Positions 27,395 through 38,002 of a stretch of DNA of 64,000 bases are shown piece after piece. Source of the DNA: an uncultured Oscillospiraceae bacterium (lineage in GTDB: Bacteria > Bacillota > Clostridia > Oscillospirales > Ruminococcaceae); assembly GCA_949745795.1 (NCBI GenBank), contig CATKAZ010000096.1, positions 34,006 through 98,005 of the forward strand, written 5' to 3'. Under the pieces are notes generated by a model. It was not told the DNA's origin and searched no databases. It was given only the letters and a program-made list of their open reading frames with translations. Position 1 is the stretch's first letter. Each line of letters begins with the position of its first letter. The position numbers and the translations under genes are program-made.

Positions 27395-30300
27395 ATGTTT
27401 AAAAAAGTATTGATAGCAAACAGAGGAGCTATTGCCGTAAGAATAGAGCGAACTCTGAAAAAAATGGGTATAAAAAGTGTTGCGGTATATTCAAAAGCAG
27501 ATCGTGACAGCCTTCATGTTGAATATGCAGATGAAACGTTCTATCTGGGAGAAGGCACAGCAAAAGATACATATCTTGATGTTGATAAGATAATTGAAGC
27601 TGCATTGAAAACAGGTGCTGAGGCTGTTCACCCCGGTTATGGATTTTTAAGTGAAAATACTGTTTTTGCAGCCATGTGTGAAAAAAATAATATCAAGTTT
27701 ATAGGACCGGATTCCAATCAGATAAAACTTTTCGGTTTAAAACATTCTGCGAGAGAAATTGCCGAACGTGCAAATGTACCCCTTCTATCCGGTACAGGAC
27801 TTTTAAACTGTATTGATGAAGCTGTTGAGGCAGCAGAAAAAATAGGATATCCGGTAATGATAAAAAGTACGGCCGGCGGCGGAGGTATAGGAATAAGAAT
27901 ATGCGAGACTAAGGATGAACTTGTTTCATCTTATGATAATGTTTGTCATCTTGCCGAAAGTAATTTTAATGATGCCGGAGTATTTCTTGAAAAGTATATC
28001 AGAAAAGCAAGACACGTTGAAGTTCAGATATTCGGAAATGAGTATGGTGAGGTAGCTGTACTTGGTGAACGTGATTGTTCGGTTCAGCGGAGAAATCAGA
28101 AAGTTGTCGAAGAATCCCCGGCTCCTAATCTTTCGGAAAAAGTAAGACAGGAAATGTATAAAGCCGCAAAAAGTCTTGCAAAAACAAGTGGTTACAGAAA
28201 TGCAGGTACCGTGGAATTTTTATATGATGAATCTGTTGAAAAATTCTACTTTCTTGAAGTAAATACAAGGTTACAGGTTGAACATGGTATAACTGAAGAA
28301 GTATATGGTGTTGACCTTGTTGAATGGATGGTGAAGGAAGCCTCAGGAGAACTTAAAGGTATTGAAAATTTTAAAGCTGTTCCGAATGGAAATTCTATTG
28401 AGATAAGAGTTTATGCCGAAGACTGCATTAATAATTTCCGTCCCGGTACAGGAAAAATAGATGATGTTATTTTTAGTAATAAAGCACGAGTAGAAACATG
28501 GATAAGAAAGAATACAGAAATATCGCCTTTATATGACCCAATGCTTGCAAAAGTTATAGTTCATGCCGAATCAAGAGAATCGGCTGTAAGCAAAATGCTT
28601 GAAGTCATTGATGAATCAAAGATATATGGTGTGACAACTAATCTTATGTATCTGAAAAGTCTTATTTCGTCTGATGATTATAAGGCAGGTAAACTTTTTA
28701 CTAAAATGCTTGAAGGCTTTATGCCGGAAGAAAATTCACTTGAAGTTCTTGACGGCGGTTTACAGTCAACTGTTCAGGACGCAGAAGGAATGATCGGATA
28801 TTGGACAGTCGGTGTCCCTCCATGCGGTGCTATGGATTCATACAGCTTCAGAATAGGAAACCGACTTCTTGGAAATTCTCCCAATGCCGCAGGTATTGAG
28901 CTTACTATGAGAGGCGGTACTTACAGGTTCAGAACAGCTGTAAGCTTTTGTATCACCGGTGCTGATATGTCAGCAACACTCGACGGAGAATCTTTACCCA
29001 TGTATACAGTAGTTAATGCCGCTCCGATGCAGGAACTTAAATTTAAAACCTGTACAAAAGGTATGAGAACATATCTCCTTATTGCAGGCGGTCTTGATGT
29101 ACCGGAGATAATGGGAAGCCGTTCTACATTTTGTGACGGTAAGTTTGGCGGTCACAACGGACGAGCATTAAGAACAGGTGATGTATTGCATCTTAATGAA
29201 AATTGTTTGATTAGCAGTAAGGTTTCATTTAAAAAAGAGTATATTCCGAAAATAGATAATACATGGAATATCGGTGTTATTCCGGGACCGCAGCCAACAT
29301 ATGAATACTTAAAGCCTGAGTATTTGAAAACATTGACAGAGTCTGAATACACGGTTAACTTTAACAGTGCAAGAACAGGTATAAGACTTAACGGTCCTAT
29401 TCCTCAATGGGTAAGGGAAGACGGAGGCGAAGCAGGACTTCATCCTTCAAACATTCATGATAATGCATATGCTATCGGAACTCTTGATCTTACAGGTGAT
29501 CAGTCTATACTATTAGGACCTGACGGTCCTTCATTAGGCGGGTTTGTTTGTTCAGTAACAACTGCCAAGGGAGAACTTTGGAAACTAGGTCAGTTACATC
29601 CGGGTGATAAGGTTCGTTTTCAGCTTATTACTCTTGAGCAGGCCGAAAAAATAAGAAAGGCTCAGGAAAAGAATATATCACTCGATTATACAGAAGTTAA
29701 TCTTCCGGAAAAAACAGATATTAAAGCTTCGTATGCTGTACTTGCATCAGGAAATCACGATAATACGAATTATAAAATCAGATTACAGGGTGAAGAAAAT
29801 ATACTTATTGAATATGGGGAAATGGAACTTAATATTGAATTGCGTTTCAGAGTACATATTCTTATGAATGAACTTGAAAAAAGCGGATTACCTATTATAG
29901 ATATGACACCCGGTATTCGTTCACTTCAGATACATTTTGACGTGGAGCATATTTCAGCAAGAGAAATGTGCAGTAAGGTAATAGAGGTAAATGCAAATTT
30001 ATCTGAACTTGATGACATAACAGTGCCGTCAAGAATTATAAAATTACCGCTTTCATGGGACGATCCGCAGACACAGCTAGCGGCACAGCGATATCAGCAG
30101 ACAGTACGTCCAAATGCGCCATGGTGTCCCAGCAATCCGGAATTTATCAGAAGAATAAACGGTCTTGACAGCATAAAAGATGTTCAAAATATTGTTTTTG
30201 ACGCAGAATATCTTGTGCTTGGACTTGGTGATGTTTATCTTGGTGCTCCTGTTGCCACACCTGTTGATCCGCGTCACAGAATGGTAACAACAAAATATAA

Positions 30301-30982
30301 TCCTGCAAGACCATGGACGCCTGAGAATGCAGTTGGTATAGGCGGAGCGTATCTTTGTGTTTATGGTATGGAAGGTCCCGGAGGATATCAGTTTGTAGGA
30401 CGAACTATACAAATGTGGAATCCGCTTAGGGAAACCGAATATTTCAAAAAAGGAAAACCATGGCTTCTCAACTTTTTTGACAGATTAAAATTTTATCCCT
30501 GTTCGGCAGATGAAATATTACAGTTCAGAGATGATTTCATCAGAGGAAAGTTTAATATTGAAATTGAAGAAACAACATTCCATCTTGGCGCATATAAAGA
30601 ATATCTTGAGAGTATCAAGGAGAGTGCGGCAAAGTTCAAGGCGCATCAGGAAGCGTCTTTTGAAGCAGAAAGACAGCGTTGGATAGAACAGGGACTTGAT
30701 CATTTTGTTTCCGAAACAGATGATCAGCAGCAGAGTAATGATGATATACTTCCTGATGGCTGTGAAGCTGTTACCGCAGCTATTCCGGGAAGTGTCTGGA
30801 AGGTCATTGCAGAAGAAGGTCAGAGGATTAGTGAAGGCGATACAATAGCCGTACTTGAAAGTATGAAAATGGAATTTCCGGTTGAAAGTGAATATGATGG
30901 AATGGTTGAAAAGGTATTTATAAAAACAAGTCAGCAGATCAATGCAGGTCAGATGATTGCCGCTATAAAAACGGAGGAATGA
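27395..30982 (+). CDS. Biotin-dependent urea or guanidine carboxylase (BC-CT-BCCP fusion, 1195 aa)
   Basis: N-terminal biotin carboxylase, central KipA/KipI-like CT domain (GPDGPSLGGFVC, LGDVYLGAPVATPVDPRHR), C-terminal VLESMKMEFPV biotin motif. Confidence 0.92.
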   Translation: MFKKVLIANRGAIAVRIERTLKKMGIKSVAVYSKADRDSLHVEYADETFYLGEGTAKDTYLDVDKIIEAALKTGAEAVHPGYGFLSENTVFAAMCEKNNIKFIGPDSNQIKLFGLKHSAREIAERANVPLLSGTGLLNCIDEAVEAAEKIGYPVMIKSTAGGGGIGIRICETKDELVSSYDNVCHLAESNFNDAGVFLEKYIRKARHVEVQIFGNEYGEVAVLGERDCSVQRRNQKVVEESPAPNLSEKVRQEMYKAAKSLAKTSGYRNAGTVEFLYDESVEKFYFLEVNTRLQVEHGITEEVYGVDLVEWMVKEASGELKGIENFKAVPNGNSIEIRVYAEDCINNFRPGTGKIDDVIFSNKARVETWIRKNTEISPLYDPMLAKVIVHAESRESAVSKMLEVIDESKIYGVTTNLMYLKSLISSDDYKAGKLFTKMLEGFMPEENSLEVLDGGLQSTVQDAEGMIGYWTVGVPPCGAMDSYSFRIGNRLLGNSPNAAGIELTMRGGTYRFRTAVSFCITGADMSATLDGESLPMYTVVNAAPMQELKFKTCTKGMRTYLLIAGGLDVPEIMGSRSTFCDGKFGGHNGRALRTGDVLHLNENCLISSKVSFKKEYIPKIDNTWNIGVIPGPQPTYEYLKPEYLKTLTESEYTVNFNSARTGIRLNGPIPQWVREDGGEAGLHPSNIHDNAYAIGTLDLTGDQSILLGPDGPSLGGFVCSVTTAKGELWKLGQLHPGDKVRFQLITLEQAEKIRKAQEKNISLDYTEVNLPEKTDIKASYAVLASGNHDNTNYKIRLQGEENILIEYGEMELNIELRFRVHILMNELEKSGLPIIDMTPGIRSLQIHFDVEHISAREMCSKVIEVNANLSELDDITVPSRIIKLPLSWDDPQTQLAAQRYQQTVRPNAPWCPSNPEFIRRINGLDSIKDVQNIVFDAEYLVLGLGDVYLGAPVATPVDPRHRMVTTKYNPARPWTPENAVGIGGAYLCVYGMEGPGGYQFVGRTIQMWNPLRETEYFKKGKPWLLNFFDRLKFYPCSADEILQFRDDFIRGKFNIEIEETTFHLGAYKEYLESIKESAAKFKAHQEASFEAERQRWIEQGLDHFVSETDDQQQSNDDILPDGCEAVTAAIPGSVWKVIAEEGQRISEGDTIAVLESMKMEFPVESEYDGMVEKVFIKTSQQINAGQMIAAIKTEE

Positions 30983-30987
30983 GTATT

Positions 30988-32691
30988 ATGAAGTATTTTC
31001 CTGAAAAGTTATCTTTAAAGTGGATAAATCAGGCTTACAACAATAATCAGCTTACTCCATATGAACTTGCCGATGAAATAATCAGAAGAGCCGAAAATAA
31101 TAAGGATAAAAATATCTGGATTGTTGCTCCGAATAAGGAACTTATGAAGAAATATATATCAAGACTTCCGCCTAAGAGCCGTGATAAACCATTATGGGGC
31201 ATTCCATTTGCAATTAAGGATAATATTGATCTTGAAGATGTTCCTACAACAGCTGCCTGCCCTGATTATTCATACACACCGAAAAAAAGCGCCTTTGTAG
31301 TGCAGAAGCTTATAGATGCAGGTGCATTTCCGGTTGGAAAAACAAATCTTGATCAGTTTGCAACAGGACTTGTAGGAACAAGGAGTCCGTATGGCGAGGT
31401 GCATAATGCTTATGACAGCCGAATGATAAGCGGCGGATCAAGTTCGGGTTCGGCAGTTTCTGTTGCGTTAGGTATGTCTGCGTTTGCTCTTGGGACTGAT
31501 ACTGCCGGTTCCGGCAGAGTACCTGCTATGTTGAATACACTTATAGGTTTTAAACCGGCTTTGGGCTCATGGTCAACCTCCGGTGTAGTTCCCGCATGTG
31601 CAAGCCTTGACTGTGTTACTGTTTTTGCTAACAGTCTTGAAGACGCTGAAAAGGTTAATGAGTATGCCAGGGGTTATGATAAGGAATGTGTATGGTCAAA
31701 AGAATACACTGAAAAAGGAATGAAGCTGCCAGAGAAAATATATTTACCGTTGAAAGAACCGAAATTTTTCGGTGACAATTCCGAAGTTCATAAATCTAAA
31801 TGGTATTCTTCGGCAGAAAGAATAAAAAAGCTTGGAATCACTGTTGAATATATAGATTATCAGATATTTTATGATGCGGCGCTTATTCTTTATGAAGGTG
31901 CATACGTTGCGGAAAGATGGGCAGATCTTAAAGATTTTATTAATGCAAATGAAGATAAAATTTTTCCTGTAACCAAAAAGATTCTTCAGTCAGGCGGAAC
32001 AGAAGAAAAAACGGCTGCAAAACTTTTTGATGATCTTCATATGCTTCAGTACTACAGGCATAAGGCAAATGAAATATTGAAGAATGCTGTTATGATAATG
32101 CCGACAGCAGGCGGAACCTTTACAAGAGATCAGGTAAGGGAAGATCCGATTAAAACAAATAGTCTTATGGGTCTTTACACAAATCACTGTAACCTGCTTG
32201 ACCTTATGGCTGTAGCAGTACCGGAAAATACAAAGGATAAAAATCTGCCGTTTGGAATTACTGTGTTCGGACTTGCTGATAGTACTGATTTGGTATTAAA
32301 AACCGCAGAAGCATTTCTTAATACTGAAAATATTGAGTTTGCAGTATGCGGACTTCATAAAAAAGGCTTATCACTTGAATGGCAGTTGACAGAGCTTGGT
32401 GCAGAGTTTGTTGAAAGTACAGTAACTGCAAAGGCGTATAAATTATATAAGCTCAATACCGAACCTGTCAAACCCGGGCTTATCAGAGACGAAACGGGCA
32501 TTGGAGAAAATATAAGTGTTGATATTTTCAGAATTCCGGTATCTAAGCTTGGAAATTTTATTGATAATGTAAAGCCGCCTTTATCAATTGGTAATATTGA
32601 ATTAAATGACGGCAGAATAGTAAAGGGTTTTCTTTGTGAAGAATATGCCTTAAAAGACGCAGTGGATATAACCTATAAAAAGAGATTTTAA
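30988..32691 (+). CDS. atzF: Allophanate hydrolase
   Basis: Amidase signature (GGSSSGSAVSVALGMSAFALGTDTAGSGRVPA) plus allophanate hydrolase C-terminal domain, directly after the carboxylase. Confidence 0.9.
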   Translation: MKYFPEKLSLKWINQAYNNNQLTPYELADEIIRRAENNKDKNIWIVAPNKELMKKYISRLPPKSRDKPLWGIPFAIKDNIDLEDVPTTAACPDYSYTPKKSAFVVQKLIDAGAFPVGKTNLDQFATGLVGTRSPYGEVHNAYDSRMISGGSSSGSAVSVALGMSAFALGTDTAGSGRVPAMLNTLIGFKPALGSWSTSGVVPACASLDCVTVFANSLEDAEKVNEYARGYDKECVWSKEYTEKGMKLPEKIYLPLKEPKFFGDNSEVHKSKWYSSAERIKKLGITVEYIDYQIFYDAALILYEGAYVAERWADLKDFINANEDKIFPVTKKILQSGGTEEKTAAKLFDDLHMLQYYRHKANEILKNAVMIMPTAGGTFTRDQVREDPIKTNSLMGLYTNHCNLLDLMAVAVPENTKDKNLPFGITVFGLADSTDLVLKTAEAFLNTENIEFAVCGLHKKGLSLEWQLTELGAEFVESTVTAKAYKLYKLNTEPVKPGLIRDETGIGENISVDIFRIPVSKLGNFIDNVKPPLSIGNIELNDGRIVKGFLCEEYALKDAVDITYKKRF

Positions 32692-32765
32692 TATTTATTA
32701 TACAATGGCGTATAGAACAATGAGGTTTTATACGCCTTGTAATTTAAAAACGGAGGTTAGTGAAA

Positions 32766-33164
32766 ATGGAAGCAGAATTTGCAAGAATTGAAATTATAGG
32801 AAATATGTCAAAGGTTTCGGAATTTATTGAACAGCTCGGAACAGAAAAGCATCTTAGAGAAATACATAAACTCGGTATTTCAGGTATAACTGTTTATAAT
32901 GCCTTAGGCTGTGGTGTGCAGAGTGGAAGTGCGGAATATATGCTTGAAATTAAGGAACAGTCTTTGAGACTTCTTCCGAAAAGCACGATGATAATGATTT
33001 GCGAATCAAGTAAAGTCGATAAAGTTATAGAATTTCTGAAAAAGGAATTTTATACCGGTCATATAGGGGATGGTAAAATTTTCGTATCGGATGTCAGAAA
33101 TGTAATTCGTGTCAGAACAGGCGAAGACGGTGCTGATGCTTTAAAAGAATCAAAAATAGACTGA
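32766..33164 (+). CDS. PII-like (GlnB-family) signalling protein
   Basis: C-terminal IGDGKIFVSDVRNVIRVRTGEDGADAL matches PII signature; divergent T-loop. Confidence 0.8.
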   Translation: MEAEFARIEIIGNMSKVSEFIEQLGTEKHLREIHKLGISGITVYNALGCGVQSGSAEYMLEIKEQSLRLLPKSTMIMICESSKVDKVIEFLKKEFYTGHIGDGKIFVSDVRNVIRVRTGEDGADALKESKID

Positions 33165-33185
33165 TTATAGGAAGTGTTTCGTTAT

Positions 33186-34595
33186 ATGAAAAAAATAGGT
33201 ATTTTCGGGGCTGTTTCAACAGGTGTTGGTATGCTTATTGCAACAAGTTGTTTTGTTTCATCTGCAAGCGGTTCAAGTGCTGTCGGGACTCCCTTTATAA
33301 TAGCTATTGTAATAGCTTGTATAGCAAATATGCTTGCTGTTTTGTCAATAGCTGAGTTGAATGCAATAATGCCTAATCTTACAGGAGGAATTGCACAGTA
33401 TACTCTTGCAGGACTCGGTCCGCTGCTTACAATAGTAACAATGGTTGGCGGTTATTTGATCAGTAATGTTTTTGCAGCGCCTGCCGAAGGTGCAATGTTT
33501 GCAAATGTAATGACAGAAATGACAGGTAAAGCCATACCGCCTGAAGTTTTTAGTATAGGTATAACAATAATTCTTGTATTTATAAATCTTAAGGGTGTCA
33601 ATATGTCTACAGTATTGCAGGAAATAGTTGCAACATTTATGGTGCTTTCACTTTTAATACTTAGTGTAATTGGTGCCTTTCAGCTTGGAACAAATGAATC
33701 TATTACTCAGGAAGCGGTTATTTCGTCTGAGTTAAAAGATATTCTTCCGTTGACCGCTGTTGCATTCTGGTTTTTTATAGGTGCAGAATTTATAGTACCT
33801 TTAGGGAAAGACATGAAAAATCCTAAAAAAGTGCCGTTGAGCATGATATTATCATTGGGAATAATGGGGCTTATTCAAATAATAATGGTATTTGGTTTTC
33901 ATAACTATACACCGTGGTCAGAGCTTGGTTCTGCCGCTTCACCGCATTTACTTTATGCTGTAAATATGCTCGGAGATTTCGGAAGATACTGGATGATAGC
34001 CGTTGCAATTTTTGCGGCTGTAAGTACGCAGAATTCGATTATTTGTTCAGTTTCGGAAATATGCTGCGGAATGGCAAAAATGAATCTATTACCGGCATTT
34101 TTCCGTAAGAAAAATAAGAACGGAGCGCCTTACTGGGTTATAATAATTCTTGGTGTAATTACCTGTCTTATTGAAGCATCAGGCATTTCAACCGGTGAAC
34201 AGGTTGCATTCCTTACTTTGACATGCTCACTATTCTGGATGCTTTCTTACATAACTTCACATATTAATGTTATTATTTTAAGAAGAAAAATGAAAAATGT
34301 ACCGAGAAATTTTAAAACTCCGCTTTTCCCGATTATACAAATAATAGGCATAGCATTACAGTTATATATGATGTTTAATATTTCTACTGATTCAAATCAA
34401 AAAATAAAAATATATATTCTTTGTTTGGTGTTATTTGCAGGACTTTTTATTTATGCTTTTATATGGGTTAAATATAAGCTTAAACTGCCTTTGATGAAGG
34501 GAATAGGTGTGCATCAGGTTATTCGAATGGAAAGTCCGGAATATCATAAAGTTCAGGATTATTTGAAAAATCAGAACGATAATACAAAAATGTAG
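33186..34595 (+). CDS. APC-superfamily permease
   Basis: About 12 TM segments with amino-acid permease-like N-terminus; same operon as carboxylase. Confidence 0.82.
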   Translation: MKKIGIFGAVSTGVGMLIATSCFVSSASGSSAVGTPFIIAIVIACIANMLAVLSIAELNAIMPNLTGGIAQYTLAGLGPLLTIVTMVGGYLISNVFAAPAEGAMFANVMTEMTGKAIPPEVFSIGITIILVFINLKGVNMSTVLQEIVATFMVLSLLILSVIGAFQLGTNESITQEAVISSELKDILPLTAVAFWFFIGAEFIVPLGKDMKNPKKVPLSMILSLGIMGLIQIIMVFGFHNYTPWSELGSAASPHLLYAVNMLGDFGRYWMIAVAIFAAVSTQNSIICSVSEICCGMAKMNLLPAFFRKKNKNGAPYWVIIILGVITCLIEASGISTGEQVAFLTLTCSLFWMLSYITSHINVIILRRKMKNVPRNFKTPLFPIIQIIGIALQLYMMFNISTDSNQKIKIYILCLVLFAGLFIYAFIWVKYKLKLPLMKGIGVHQVIRMESPEYHKVQDYLKNQNDNTKM

Positions 34596-34821
34596 TATAT
34601 TTTGTTGGCATTATTTTTTAGAAATGCAGAACAAATTATAAAAGTAATACCGCTTACACGGCAAAGGTTAAGATGCAGTGTGAGCGGTAGCATTTTTTAT
34701 TTGTATAATTTGAATTATATGTATAAATTTTTAATATTCTTAAGGAATTTTCAAGCTTTCTATGATATATTAAATGTAAAAGGGAATTGTCCTTTTTAAT
34801 GAGTAATATCCTGTCGGTGGA

Positions 34822-34873
34822 GTTTACTCAACAGTATTATTCAGTAAACTTGCTCTTGCTGAATAATACTGTT
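34822..34873 (+). promoter_or_regulatory. Mutually exclusive hairpins in the GH44 leader
   Basis: GTTTACT (34822-34828)/AGTAAAC (34843-34849) competes with AACAGTATTATTCAG (34830-34844)/CTGAATAATACTGTT (34859-34873). Confidence 0.5.
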
Positions 34874-34929
34874 TATATGTTTGTATACTCGATAAGAAAA
34901 TTCATATTATTTTGAGGAGGATCATAAAA

Positions 34930-37212
34930 ATGTATTTACGTCGTAAGCTTTCCGGATTTATTGCGGGAATATTGACTATGACATGTCTTGCACAGCCTAT
35001 AACGGTTATTGCGGAAAACTCTGCTTCAAGCTACAAAATGAATGTTTCGGTTAATTTGTCAGGTGAAAAGAAAAAAATCAGTCCTTATATTTATGGAATC
35101 AATCAGTACGGCAATGTAAACAATTACAAAAATGTTACCGTAAATGCAGTACGTCAGGGAGGCAATCGCTACACAGGTTATAACTGGGAAACAAACTGGT
35201 CAAATGCAGGTGAAGACTGGGTAAACAGTTCGGACACTAACATCGGAGATGTTTCTAACGGTGCAGGATATGCCGCAAGAAAGCTTTCAGCGGAATGTGA
35301 AGAATATAATGTACCTTATAAAATGACAACTTTACAGATGGCCGGATACGTTGCCGCTGATAAGAACGGTACGGTAACTGCAAATGAAGCTGCTCCGTCT
35401 GACAGATGGCTGGAAGTGTTTACACATAAAAATTCTGAGTATCTTCTTGAACCGGATCTTACAGATAACGCAGTTTATATGGACGAATATGTAAATTATC
35501 TGGTAAAAACATTAGGTGATTCAACAACATCAACAGGTATTCAGGGATATAGTCTTGATAACGAACCGTTTCTTTGGAATGATACTCATCCAATGCTTCA
35601 CCCGGAAGAATGTACGGCAAACGAACTTATTGAAAAATCAATAGATCTTGCAAAGACTGTAAAAGAAATTGATCCGAATGCCGAAGTTTTCGGACCGGCT
35701 CTTTGGGGAATGCTTCCTTGTATTCAGGCGGGAACAAGTGAAAACTTTACAGACGCTGAATGGAACAATATTAAGAATAATTATAATTGGTATTTGGATT
35801 ATTATCTTGAAAGTATGGCAAAGGCTGAAAGTGAAACGGGAAAGCGTCTCCTTGACGTTGTCGACGTTCATTACTATTCACAGGATTGCTCGACTGACGA
35901 CGGTAAGCTTCAGGCAGCAAGAAGCTTATATGATGAAAGCTATGTGGAAAACAGTTGGCTTCAGCCTTATTTTGGCGGATATTTTCCATTGCTTCCGAAT
36001 ATTCAGAAATCAATAGACAAATATTATCCGGGAACAAAAATTGCTGTTTCAGAATATAATCTTGCAGATATTGCAAATGAAAAGACAACGGGCAAGAATG
36101 TAATTGCCGCTATTGCCGAAACCGAAGCGCTTGGCGCATTTGCACAAAATGAAGTTTACCTTGCCACATACTGGGGAACGCTTCCGGAATGTCCATATGT
36201 AGAATCCGCTATAAATCTTTATACTAACTTTGACGGAGAAGGTTCGTCATTCGGCGATACGCTTGTTGAAGCAAAAACTGAAGATTTGTCTAAATCAGCG
36301 GCATTTGCGTCTATAGACGGAAACGATGATTCGGATGTTAAACTCGTTCTTTCAAATAAGGAAAAAACAAGTACTGAAAAGGCTTCTATTACTATTGACG
36401 GTTCATCTGCTGATTATAAAAGTGCTGTTGTTTACGCAGTAACACAGGACAGCAGCGAAATCAGAATTATTGATGTTCAGAATAATTTAAGCGGTAATAC
36501 TATTGAAGTTGAGCTGCCTCCGCTTTCTGTTGCACAGGTTGTAATTTCAGATGAATTGACTGACAAGAAAGAATATGAAGCGCCAAGCATTACTATAAAA
36601 GAAACGGAATATAATGTAAGTGATCTTGCAACAGCTGAGGACGGTTCATATATTATTCCGTTGGGTGATAAGGAAAATCTTAAAGAAATCATATTTGATG
36701 TAAACAGTTATTCAACAGAAGGTTCTGCATATTACAGCGGCGGCGGAGGACTTTGTTTCCCAAGCCTTACTCCGGTAAACGGCGGAGAGCCTTTTTGGGG
36801 TTTTAAAACTGTTAATTTCTCTAACGGTCAGTCAAAAATCGTTGTAGGCTTTGACGAGTATTTTACTGATACAAATCAAGAACAGGTAAAAGCTGTTGTT
36901 GACGGTAATGAAGCGCAATGGCAGCCTAACTGGTGGTTATTCTCCGAAAAACAGGGAGATAAAGGTACTGATGTAGTAGTAAATTATTCTAAAGTAACTC
37001 TTGTTTATGAATACGATAATGCGGAAAAGTTAATAGGTGATGCAAACGCAGACGGCAAGATAAATGTAAGCGATGTGGTTGCTTTATCTCAGTGGTTAAT
37101 AAATATTAAAACAGTAAAAATAGACGGAGAGCTTGCAGATGTAATTACCGATGATAAAATTAATATTTTTGACCTTATGGCTTTAAAGAGAATTGTAATC
37201 AATAATAAGTAG
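34930..37212 (+). CDS. GH44 endoglucanase/xyloglucanase with C-terminal CBM-like module and dockerin
   Basis: GGNRYTGYNWETNWSNAG, LQMAGYV, YSLDNEPFLWNDTHPMLHP (CelJ GH44-like); dockerin IGDANADGKINVSDVV...DDKINIFDLMALKR; signal peptide. Confidence 0.88.
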   Translation: MYLRRKLSGFIAGILTMTCLAQPITVIAENSASSYKMNVSVNLSGEKKKISPYIYGINQYGNVNNYKNVTVNAVRQGGNRYTGYNWETNWSNAGEDWVNSSDTNIGDVSNGAGYAARKLSAECEEYNVPYKMTTLQMAGYVAADKNGTVTANEAAPSDRWLEVFTHKNSEYLLEPDLTDNAVYMDEYVNYLVKTLGDSTTSTGIQGYSLDNEPFLWNDTHPMLHPEECTANELIEKSIDLAKTVKEIDPNAEVFGPALWGMLPCIQAGTSENFTDAEWNNIKNNYNWYLDYYLESMAKAESETGKRLLDVVDVHYYSQDCSTDDGKLQAARSLYDESYVENSWLQPYFGGYFPLLPNIQKSIDKYYPGTKIAVSEYNLADIANEKTTGKNVIAAIAETEALGAFAQNEVYLATYWGTLPECPYVESAINLYTNFDGEGSSFGDTLVEAKTEDLSKSAAFASIDGNDDSDVKLVLSNKEKTSTEKASITIDGSSADYKSAVVYAVTQDSSEIRIIDVQNNLSGNTIEVELPPLSVAQVVISDELTDKKEYEAPSITIKETEYNVSDLATAEDGSYIIPLGDKENLKEIIFDVNSYSTEGSAYYSGGGGLCFPSLTPVNGGEPFWGFKTVNFSNGQSKIVVGFDEYFTDTNQEQVKAVVDGNEAQWQPNWWLFSEKQGDKGTDVVVNYSKVTLVYEYDNAEKLIGDANADGKINVSDVVALSQWLINIKTVKIDGELADVITDDKINIFDLMALKRIVINNK

Positions 37213-37246
37213 TTTTTGTGCTAAAGACGAGATTACTTCTTAATAC

Positions 37247-37279
37247 AAAAAGCACGTCTTGTAATAGACGTGCTTTTTT
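37247..37279 (+). terminator. GH44 terminator
   Basis: AAAAAGCACGTCT-tgtaat-AGACGTGCTTTTTT. Confidence 0.8.
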
Positions 37280-37318
37280 CTGTAAAATATGTTATAATAA
37301 TTTGGGGGTGTAATAAAT

Positions 37319-38002
37319 ATGCGAATACTGATTGTAGAGGATGAAATGGATCTTTCTATGATTTTATCCGAAATGCTCGAAATGGAAGGGTATTATGTTG
37401 ATGCTGTATATAATGGTATAAGCGGTCTGGATTATGCTTTATCCGGAATATATGATATAATCATTCTTGATATTATGCTTCCGGGAATGGACGGATTACA
37501 AGTACTTTCCGAAATGCGCAGAAACAATATGAATACGCCGGTTTTAATGCTTCCTGCAAAATCAGAGATTGAAGATAAAGTAACAGGATTTGACAAAGGC
37601 GCTGACGATTATCTTACAAAACCGTTTAATACAAAGGAATTGCTTGCAAGAATACGTGCTTTATCAAGACGTAAGGAAAAAATATTTTTTGACGATAATC
37701 TTAAATTTGCGGATATAGTTCTTGATAAAGAAACACATGAAATATGTAAAAACGAACAGAAGGTAAAGCTTACAAAAAAGGAATTCAATATAATAGAGTT
37801 GCTGATTTTAAACAAAGGAAAAACTGTTTCAAAGGAATGCATTACTGTGAAAATATGGGGTTATGATACTGATATTGAGTATAACTCTATTGAAGTTTAC
37901 ATTTCGTTTCTCAGGAAAAAACTAAATGCAATAAATTCGCAAATCCATATATCTACTGTAAGGGGTATCGGTTATACGATCAAGGAGCGGAAAAATGGAT
38001 AA
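37319..38002 (+). CDS. OmpR-family response regulator
   Basis: Receiver (VEDEMDLS, DIIILDIMLPGMDG, KPF) plus winged-helix C-terminus. Confidence 0.93.
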   Translation: MRILIVEDEMDLSMILSEMLEMEGYYVDAVYNGISGLDYALSGIYDIIILDIMLPGMDGLQVLSEMRRNNMNTPVLMLPAKSEIEDKVTGFDKGADDYLTKPFNTKELLARIRALSRRKEKIFFDDNLKFADIVLDKETHEICKNEQKVKLTKKEFNIIELLILNKGKTVSKECITVKIWGYDTDIEYNSIEVYISFLRKKLNAINSQIHISTVRGIGYTIKERKNG

